DNA from: Synechococcus sp. MED850
Lineage (GTDB): Bacteria; Cyanobacteriota; Cyanobacteriia; PCC-6307; Cyanobiaceae
Direction: 5' to 3'
DNA: 15,452 bases
Assembly (NCBI GenBank): GCA_002700765.1
Contig: PAEP01000007.1
Coordinates: 51,032 to 66,483 of the forward strand
Shown here: positions 7,759-13,416 of the stretch, one piece after another
Layout: each line of letters begins with the position of its first letter
Numbering within the stretch: position 1 is the first letter of the stretch
The notes under the pieces: generated by a model
What the model was told of the DNA's origin: nothing
Seen by the model: the letters and a program-made list of their open reading frames with translations, nothing else
The model's database searches: none
Program-made: the position numbers and the translations under genes

Positions 7759-9336
7759 TCACCGTCCGGCGAGCAAAGCCTCGATGAATTCAAAACTGTT
7801 GAACGGTCTGAGATCACGGATGCCCTCACCGGCTCCGATGAAACGAATCGGCAGACCTGCTTCCGATGACACCGCCAGAGCAACACCGCCTCGAGCCGTG
7901 CCATCCAGCTTGGTGATCACCACTCCTGTCAATCCGGCAGCGCTTGCGAATGCCATGGCCTGACGCAACCCGTTCTGGCCCTGGCTGGCATCGAGAACCA
8001 AAAGAGACTCAACCCTGGCTTCAGGCGCCAGGCGATCAATGATCTTTCTCACCTTCTGAAGTTCTTCCATCAAGTTGTGCTTGGTCTGCAAACGACCGGC
8101 CGTATCCACCAGCAGTAGATCGGTGCCGCGGGATCGAGCCGCACCGATGGCATCAAACACAACTGCAGCGGGGTCAGCATTGTCACTGGGATTGGAGACA
8201 ACAGGCACGTCGCTGCGCTCTCCCCAGACCTGAACCTGCTGAACTGCAGCGGCCCTGAACGTATCGGCTGCCGCGATCAGAGCGGTGTATCCACTTCGCA
8301 CGGCGAGATTGGCCAACTTGCCAAGCGTGGTGGTCTTTCCGACCCCATTCACCCCAACCATCAACCAGATGTTGAGACGACCCCGTTCCGGAGCCAACAA
8401 CTCAACTCCACTGGTGCGAATCGGCTCATCCAGAAGTGCTCTGAGTTGTTCCTTCAAGAAGCGAATCCCTTCAGCGGGCTCAACCACCTCCTGGTTCATG
8501 CGTTGACGCAAGGCATCCAGCACCTGATCCGTCGCCTGAACGCCTGCATCGGCTCGTAGAAGCAAGGTCTCAAGATCATCAAGAACCTCCGGCGTTAGCG
8601 GATCATCGCCAAGGCTCTCGAGCAAACCTGTAACAAAACCCTGTCGGGTCTTCTCGAGTCCGCGCCGTAAACGCCCAAGCCAGTCGATCTCCTCGAGAGA
8701 CACCTGATCGGCCTGGCGGCCCTGAGCTGCAAGCACCTCTGCTGACCAGGTGAAGTCGTCATCAAAAGCACCGAGCGTGGGTTCATCGGACTCGTCAGGC
8801 TTCGCCTCTGCTGATGCCTCTGCTGATGCCTCTGTTGACAGAGGCTCATCGGGTGTGACGGACGACAGCTCAGCAGCCCGTGCCTCCTGCTCCTCTTGAC
8901 GCTGCTGCCGCTGCGCTGCTGCCTGCTCCAGAAAAGACAGTCCGGACGATTGCGTTGGCGGCTCGGATGGAGGCTCCGGTTGCGGAGCGGATTCTGCTGT
9001 CGGTTCCTCGTCCTGAATGGGTGTTGGATCAGGCGATGGCGGTGGTTCAGATTGAGATTCCGATGCGGCAGCCTGCTGGGCCTGCTGAGCTTTTAAGCGC
9101 GCATAAGCTTCACGCGCCCAGACCAGTGCTTCATCCTCAGCAGGTTCTGCGGAGACCGTCTCAGCATCACTGGGAGCACTCGTTGTTGAACTGGTGCTGG
9201 TCTCCGGCTCTGTGGGAGGAGTCGTTTCCGTCAACCCATCATCATTGGATGGAACTTCAGCCGAAGGTTCGGGAGATGAAGTGGGCTGAGGCGCGGCCGA
9301 ATCATTCGGCTGGCGCTGGAACCAATCGAAAACCAT
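7759..9336 (-). CDS. ftsY: Signal recognition particle receptor FtsY
   Basis: FtsY is the SRP receptor GTPase that docks ribosome-nascent chain-SRP complexes at the membrane. It has 525 residues from the ATG at 9336 (MVFDWFQRQ). Residues about 10-205 form a Pro/Glu/Ser/Ala-rich acidic A region, probably disordered, with a small internal repeat (ASAEASAEA). The N domain starts near WLGRLRRGLEKTRQGF (219-234). The G domain has the P-loop GVNGVGKTTT (328-337), DTFRAAA (358-364), DTAGR (411-415) and TKLDGTARGG (475-484). The C-terminus GAGEGIRDLRPF is typical of the family. The start codon overlaps the nusB stop as TGATG, so translation is probably coupled. The NG core is fully conserved; only the leader is variable. 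Confidence 0.97.
   Translation of the reverse strand: MVFDWFQRQPNDSAAPQPTSSPEPSAEVPSNDDGLTETTPPTEPETSTSSTTSAPSDAETVSAEPAEDEALVWAREAYARLKAQQAQQAAASESQSEPPPSPDPTPIQDEEPTAESAPQPEPPSEPPTQSSGLSFLEQAAAQRQQRQEEQEARAAELSSVTPDEPLSTEASAEASAEAKPDESDEPTLGAFDDDFTWSAEVLAAQGRQADQVSLEEIDWLGRLRRGLEKTRQGFVTGLLESLGDDPLTPEVLDDLETLLLRADAGVQATDQVLDALRQRMNQEVVEPAEGIRFLKEQLRALLDEPIRTSGVELLAPERGRLNIWLMVGVNGVGKTTTLGKLANLAVRSGYTALIAAADTFRAAAVQQVQVWGERSDVPVVSNPSDNADPAAVVFDAIGAARSRGTDLLLVDTAGRLQTKHNLMEELQKVRKIIDRLAPEARVESLLVLDASQGQNGLRQAMAFASAAGLTGVVITKLDGTARGGVALAVSSEAGLPIRFIGAGEGIRDLRPFNSFEFIEALLAGR
8804..8839. repeat. Three 12-bp tandem units in the ftsY acidic leader
   Basis: GCCTCTGCTGAT occurs at 8804-8815 and 8816-8827, followed by GCCTCTGTTGAC at 8828-8839 with two changes. 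The units are in frame and encode the repeated Ala-Ser-Ala-Glu-type tetrapeptide in the disordered FtsY leader. This is consistent with local slippage that keeps the frame. Confidence 0.85.
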
Positions 9337-9971
9337 CAGGCTGACGCTGTTGTGATCGCATCATGAAAGCGCCTGAGGACACCATTGATCATGCGCCGTC
9401 CCTGTTCATCGCTGTAGCGATTCGCCAGTTCAACGGCTTCATTGAACGCCACCGGAGCAGGAGTGGAAAGATCAATCAGGTCAACAACAGCCAGACGAAG
9501 AATGTCCCGATCAATGCGTGGAAGACGGCTGAGGCGCCAACCCTCCATGACCGCATCAAGGCGCGAATCAATGCTGTCTCGTTGCTCAACGACAAGAGTC
9601 ACCCGCTGCATCGCTGCCTGGCGAATCTGCTCCTGATCACCAAGCAACAGCAATCGGGGGAGTTCCAAACTGGCTGAGAGACCGTTGAGCACCTGCTCAG
9701 CGGAGGAGAGGGATGCACGCAAATGACCTCTCACCGTTTCAAGCTGCTGATTGACCCCCTCCTGAAGCTCACTATCCACAAGATTCTGCTGAGCCTGTTC
9801 CAATTCCTTCGCACTGGAATCAAGCGATTCACGCCAGTGCTGCATCAAGCTGTCGAGCGCCTTCTGGAGCAAGGTTTCGATCGCAACATCCTGCTTTTTC
9901 ACCGATCGGCCTTCGGCAACCTGACCCAAGACAAGCAACGCCAACTCACGGGAGAGAGATCGGGACTGCAT
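9336..9971 (-). CDS. nusB: Transcription antitermination factor NusB (with central insertion)
   Basis: NusB, with NusE (ribosomal protein S10), binds boxA RNA and supports rRNA antitermination. The 211 residues exceed the roughly 140 of E. coli NusB. The excess lies in the middle (about residues 45-120), is rich in Gln, Leu and Glu, and probably forms a helical or coiled-coil insertion. The N-terminal RSLSRELALLVLGQ helix matches the family. So does the C-terminal block, with LPRIDRDILRLAV (148-160), PVAFNEAVELANRY and a final INGVLRRF. The start is the ATG at 9971, 4 bp after the DUF502 stop. The stop overlaps the ftsY start by one base. This places it in the middle of a tightly packed run with the membrane-protein genes and ftsY. 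Confidence 0.95.
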   Translation of the reverse strand: MQSRSLSRELALLVLGQVAEGRSVKKQDVAIETLLQKALDSLMQHWRESLDSSAKELEQAQQNLVDSELQEGVNQQLETVRGHLRASLSSAEQVLNGLSASLELPRLLLLGDQEQIRQAAMQRVTLVVEQRDSIDSRLDAVMEGWRLSRLPRIDRDILRLAVVDLIDLSTPAPVAFNEAVELANRYSDEQGRRMINGVLRRFHDAITTASA

Positions 9972-9975
9972 GAAC

Positions 9976-10710
9976 TCAAGTCGTAGAAGAAACGGAGGAA
10001 CGCAGCTGAGCCATCAGGCTGGAAAAACTCCGATTCACAGGAGCTTCCCGTTCATCAGGATTGACGATGCCAGCAGAAATGATGGTCCGGAACGCCTCCT
10101 CAACTGAAATGTCGAGTTCTCGGACAGACGTCTCCGGCACGAGCGTGAACCAGCCAGTGGTTGGGTTGGGCGCCGTTGGAATGAACACGCTCAAGAGAGG
10201 CTGAGCGAGATCGGACCGCAGCGAAGGGCCAACTTCCCCAGTGACGAAGCCAACACTGAACAGGCCTTCTCTGGGATACTCGACAAGAACAACACGACGA
10301 AAACGAGTGCTGTTGTCCCGAAGAACTGTTTCAAGCAGTTGCTTCAAGGTTTTGTAAACCGACCCAGCAAGAGGGATGCGCGTCAGTGTGCCCTCCCCAA
10401 ACTCAAGCAACCACCGCCCAACGATGTTTCTCGCCATCAGGCCGATGAGCAAAATTCCCATCAAGGGAACTGTGAGGCCTAGGGCCAGATTGATCAGATC
10501 CTGAAGCAATGGGTTCAGGGTGATGAACGGGTTGAACTGCTTCGGAATCGACGTCAGAAACGCCAGCACGAAACGACTGACAATCGTTGACAGCCAAATC
10601 GTCGTTGCCAGTGGGATCACCACCAGCAAGCCTGCGATCAAATCATTTTTGAGATCCTGCTGAAGCCTTGCGCTCAGCGGAAGATCTGGCCTGGGATTGG
10701 ACTGGACCAA
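9976..10710 (-). CDS. DUF502 family membrane protein
   Basis: This belongs to the DUF502 family, which includes plant COV (continuous vascular ring) proteins and has no settled bacterial function. It has 244 residues, the usual family length. Two membrane segments are visible: about 24-50 (LIAGLLVVIPLATTIWL onward) and about 73-93 (INLALGLTVPLMGILLIGLM). They are followed by the conserved RIPLAGSVYKTLKQ segment (about 112-125) and a soluble C-terminal domain with VEYPREGLFSVGFVTGE and SVFIPTAPNPTTGW. The start is a TTG at 10710. No ATG or GTG precedes the conserved N-terminus in this frame, and AGAGG sits a few bases before the TTG, which supports it. The gene is 4 bp from nusB. The 80-bp gap upstream carries a perfect inverted repeat. 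Confidence 0.92.
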   Translation of the reverse strand: MVQSNPRPDLPLSARLQQDLKNDLIAGLLVVIPLATTIWLSTIVSRFVLAFLTSIPKQFNPFITLNPLLQDLINLALGLTVPLMGILLIGLMARNIVGRWLLEFGEGTLTRIPLAGSVYKTLKQLLETVLRDNSTRFRRVVLVEYPREGLFSVGFVTGEVGPSLRSDLAQPLLSVFIPTAPNPTTGWFTLVPETSVRELDISVEEAFRTIISAGIVNPDEREAPVNRSFSSLMAQLRSSVSSTT

Positions 10711-10729
10711 GAAGCCTCTACGCCCACAG

Positions 10730-10781
10730 TCAGAAAGCTGGAACCAACCTAACCAGCGTTCAGCCCAACCCAGCTTTCTGA
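10730..10781 (-). promoter_or_regulatory. Perfect 12-bp inverted repeat in the DUF502-nusB-ftsY leader
   Basis: TCAGAAAGCTGG (10730-10741) and CCAGCTTTCTGA (10770-10781) are exact reverse complements flanking a 28-base loop. The structure lies in the gap between the HpsJ-like stop and the DUF502 TTG. The Shine-Dalgarno-like AGAGG lies just downstream on the minus strand. There is no T-run after the stem in either direction, so a standard intrinsic terminator is unlikely. It could be an operator, an attenuator or an mRNA processing/stability element. The structure is seen directly; its role is inference. Confidence 0.55.
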
Positions 10782-10790
10782 GCGAAGGAT

Positions 10791-11453
10791 TCAGAGAACA
10801 GCGGTCAACGCCAGAAGCGCGAAGGCGATGGCCAGCACCACGGCTGTCCCGGTTCCACCGATCAAACGCTGACTCTCCGATTTGGACTGCTGGGTTTCCA
10901 GGGTTTTGCGTTGGTCTTCGAACTGGGCAATCTGGGTATCAACAAAATTTTCCCCGGCCCTGAGCTTGTCCTCCGCTGTGGCATCAGCTGGCAACTGTCC
11001 GGCTTGCGCCAGTTGTTCCCCAATCGCTTTGATCTGATTCTCATCCTCACGAACTTTGCGGGCTTCGCTCAGGGTCTGACTCAACTGCTGCAGTCTCTGG
11101 GCAGCTGGACCATCGGAGGAATTCACACTCAAGGAGAGGGGAACGGCGGCAATCATTCCGATGGCCAACACTGCGGAGAGCAGACAGACAAGCCAACGCA
11201 GAGGTGTCAGGCGTTTCTGAGGCTGATCCAGACGGGAACCGATCAAGGCGATCAGGAGTCCCATGAACCCCATGGGAGCAATGGCGACAAGCGGACCTGT
11301 CACCTGGGGCCGAGTGGTCGAATCCTCCCAGTCGATTCCAGTGAGCACGGCTGCCATCTGCAGCACGAGCACAACCACCATGGTGAGACCCAGCCAGCGA
11401 AGCAGGGGGCCAAAACGTCCGCCAGCAGCTGATCCCATCTCTGAAGCGCTCAC
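10791..11453 (-). CDS. HpsJ-like membrane protein of unknown function
   Basis: This is a small integral membrane protein resembling the cyanobacterial HpsJ family, named from hormogonium polysaccharide work in filamentous species. I am moderately sure of the family, and the function here is unknown. It has 220 residues from the GTG at 11453, or 215 from an ATG at 11438. Hydrophobic segments lie at about 18-40, 52-72, 85-108 and 198-220. The first three are separated by short loops and the last is at the extreme C-terminus. Residues about 112-195 are polar and rich in Gln, Glu and Lys, as in a soluble helical or coiled-coil domain between membrane segments 3 and 4. It is the first gene of the long minus-strand run and diverges from queG. 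Confidence 0.8.
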   Translation of the reverse strand: MSASEMGSAAGGRFGPLLRWLGLTMVVVLVLQMAAVLTGIDWEDSTTRPQVTGPLVAIAPMGFMGLLIALIGSRLDQPQKRLTPLRWLVCLLSAVLAIGMIAAVPLSLSVNSSDGPAAQRLQQLSQTLSEARKVREDENQIKAIGEQLAQAGQLPADATAEDKLRAGENFVDTQIAQFEDQRKTLETQQSKSESQRLIGGTGTAVVLAIAFALLALTAVL

Positions 11454-11489
11454 GTGAAGATGCCAAAAAAGCGCTCAACTTTACGTTCG
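11439..11489. promoter_or_regulatory. Compact divergent start region between the HpsJ-like gene and queG
   Basis: The nearest ATG codons of the two divergent genes (11438 on minus, 11490 on plus) are only 51 bp apart. In-frame GTG codons even abut at 11453/11454. Both promoters must therefore lie largely in this gap or inside the opposing coding regions. On the minus strand a loose -10-like TAAAGT is visible, with no good -35 partner. I see no convincing element on the plus strand. Confidence 0.3.
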
Positions 11490-12455
11490 ATGCAAGGCCC
11501 AAATCCATCTGAACAAGCTGACCTCAGCTCAGCTCTGAAAGCGCGCGCACGGGCCGAGGGCTTTGACCCGGTCGGAATTGCACGGTTACCAGGAAGCAAC
11601 AGACTTCAGATGCGCACGCGAGCGCTGCAACGGTGGTTGGACACAGGCCAACAAGCCGACATGGCGTGGATGGCGGCCCCAAGGCGACAGGACGCCGCAC
11701 GCTTGCTGCAAGGCGCTGAAAGCCTGCTGGTGGTTGGTCTGAACTACCACGTATCCCAGCAGACGACAGCAGGGTGCTTAAAGGTGGGGCGGTACGCCTG
11801 GGGACGCGACTATCACCGCATCGTTGACCAACGACTTCGCCGCATCGGACGCTGGCTGTCCGAGCATCGTCCTCAAGCCCGCTGGCGAGCCTGCGTTGAT
11901 TCCGCCCCGCTTCTCGACAAAGCCTGGGCAGAGGAAGCCGGGCTGGGCTGGATTGGAAAACACAGCAATCTGATCAACGACCAAAGAGGGTCCTGGATGG
12001 TGCTGGGTCACCTCCTGACAACCGAACCGCTTCAGGCCGATCAACCAGCCCGCAGTCTTTGTGGACGCTGCACAGCATGCATGACTGCCTGTCCCACCCA
12101 GGCGATCCACGAACCTTTCGTGGTGGATGCAAATCGCTGCCTCGCATATCACACCATCGAAAACCGCAATGATGAGCTGCCGCAGCCGATCCGCGATCAC
12201 CTTGGGCCCTGGGTGGCCGGCTGCGACATCTGCCAGGAGGTCTGCCCCTGGAATCACAAGCGACTTCCGGTGTCCACCGATCCTGATCTTCAACCAAGAC
12301 CTTGGCTGCTCAACCTCACCAGAGATCAGGCCCTCAGTTGGGATGACAAAACTTGGGACCAGAACCTGCGCAGCTCCGCTCTGCGGCGAATCAAACCGTG
12401 GATGTGGCGAAGAAACGCTGAAGCGACACGAACGGAACTGCCTCCTACGCTTTGA
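11490..12455 (+). CDS. queG: Epoxyqueuosine reductase QueG
   Basis: QueG carries out the last step of queuosine synthesis in tRNA, reducing epoxyqueuosine with cobalamin and two [4Fe-4S] clusters. The ATG at 11490 gives 321 residues. Earlier starts at 11454 and 11460 add a short basic stretch unlike the family. The cobalamin-binding half has GFDPVGIARL (24-33), the conserved Asp in CVDSAP (135-140) and GLGWIGKHSNLI (151-162). The ferredoxin-like part has CGRCTACMTACP (191-202) and CDICQEVCPWN (245-255), with Cys217 completing the eight cluster ligands. The protein is shorter than E. coli QueG (about 379) because the C-terminal HEAT-like part is missing, as I would expect for cyanobacterial forms. 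It is followed after 16 bp by the TPR gene on the same strand. Confidence 0.95.
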   Translation: MQGPNPSEQADLSSALKARARAEGFDPVGIARLPGSNRLQMRTRALQRWLDTGQQADMAWMAAPRRQDAARLLQGAESLLVVGLNYHVSQQTTAGCLKVGRYAWGRDYHRIVDQRLRRIGRWLSEHRPQARWRACVDSAPLLDKAWAEEAGLGWIGKHSNLINDQRGSWMVLGHLLTTEPLQADQPARSLCGRCTACMTACPTQAIHEPFVVDANRCLAYHTIENRNDELPQPIRDHLGPWVAGCDICQEVCPWNHKRLPVSTDPDLQPRPWLLNLTRDQALSWDDKTWDQNLRSSALRRIKPWMWRRNAEATRTELPPTL

Positions 12456-12471
12456 AAAGTTTTGAGTGCTT

Positions 12472-13371
12472 ATGGACACGGGCCGCAACAACCAGAAGAC
12501 CCGCTTGGGACCGCGGTTCTCTGCAGCTTTGGTCTGCCTGGGGTTGTTCGGCTGGACCATGCCAGCTCAAGCGATCGTTCCCTACGTGTACCTCCCAAGT
12601 GAGGAGGAGCTGAAAGGCTCATCCCTGGGGATCGGACGAACAGCAGCCCAACTGCTTCAGCTTGGTCAACCGCAGGAAGCCGCTCAACTCGCAGCCCTAG
12701 CGGTCCGTCTGCAACCGGACGATGAACGCCTCTGGTCCGTCCTGGCAGAAGCCCAACTGCGCAGTGATCAACTCGAAAACGCCAGCCTTTCCCTTTCGAA
12801 GGCAAAAGCGCTCAAGCCCGACAAAGCTGGTCTGTGGTTCGCCGAAGCCGCCATCGCTCTCAGGTCGGAACGGCCGGAGGAAGCCATCAGCCTTCTCGAC
12901 CGAGGCCTGCAACTCGATCCCAAGAACGCTTCGGCCTACTTCGATCTGGGGAATGCCCGGATCATGCAAAGTCAGCTCGGCATGGCCCTGAAGGCCTTTG
13001 AACAAGCCACAAACCTCAAGCCGACGTTCTGGGAAGCCTTGAACAACCAGGCCCTCGTGCTGTACGAAATGGGCAATCGCGACGAAGCCATTCGACGCTG
13101 GAGACGGGTGCTCGAGATCGAAAACAACCCTGAACCCATGCTCGCTCTGGCTTCAGCATTGTTTCAACAGGGCGGTCGACGCGAAGAAGCGATCACCCTT
13201 GCTCGTGAGGCACTGGCAAAAGATCCGAATTACGTGCTTCCACCCCATCAAGAGGAGCAACTCTGGGGGTTCCGAATCCGCGGAGCCGCTGCTCAACTCC
13301 TTGATGAAGACGAATTGGCGGACAGTGTTGAACGTGCTCGGGCCAACGCCACCTGGAAAAAACGCTCTTGA
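12472..13371 (+). CDS. Secreted TPR-repeat protein
   Basis: This is a tetratricopeptide-repeat protein with no enzymatic motif; its partner is unknown. The ATG at 12472 gives 299 residues. A GTG at 12466 would add only two. Residues about 10-34 form a Sec-type signal peptide (basic start, hydrophobic core, PAQA before Ile35), so the mature protein is probably periplasmic or lumenal. Residues about 50-230 hold roughly five TPR units. Examples are QEAAQLAALAVRLQPDD, then LDRGLQLDPKNASAYFDLGN, then KAFEQATNLKPTFWEALNNQ. The C-terminal 60 residues, from ALAKDPNYVLPPHQEEQLWG, fall outside the regular repeats. The gene follows queG by 16 bp and precedes the topoisomerase gene by 45 bp. Co-transcription with both is likely. 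Confidence 0.9.
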   Translation: MDTGRNNQKTRLGPRFSAALVCLGLFGWTMPAQAIVPYVYLPSEEELKGSSLGIGRTAAQLLQLGQPQEAAQLAALAVRLQPDDERLWSVLAEAQLRSDQLENASLSLSKAKALKPDKAGLWFAEAAIALRSERPEEAISLLDRGLQLDPKNASAYFDLGNARIMQSQLGMALKAFEQATNLKPTFWEALNNQALVLYEMGNRDEAIRRWRRVLEIENNPEPMLALASALFQQGGRREEAITLAREALAKDPNYVLPPHQEEQLWGFRIRGAAAQLLDEDELADSVERARANATWKKRS

Positions 13372-13416
13372 CCATCTGTAGGCTGAGCGCCTTCCGCATT
13401 GGGTGCAGCGGACGGA

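Noticed and set aside
6171..7963. Long plus-strand open frames across argH, the phosphatase and ftsY
   Set aside because: They lie fully antisense to well-conserved enzymes, show no family motifs and have irregular composition; they reflect high GC and few stops.
10711..10790. Intrinsic terminator for the HpsJ-like gene
   Set aside because: The perfect stem has no T-run after it on either strand and its loop is long, so it is reported as a regulatory element of unknown role instead.
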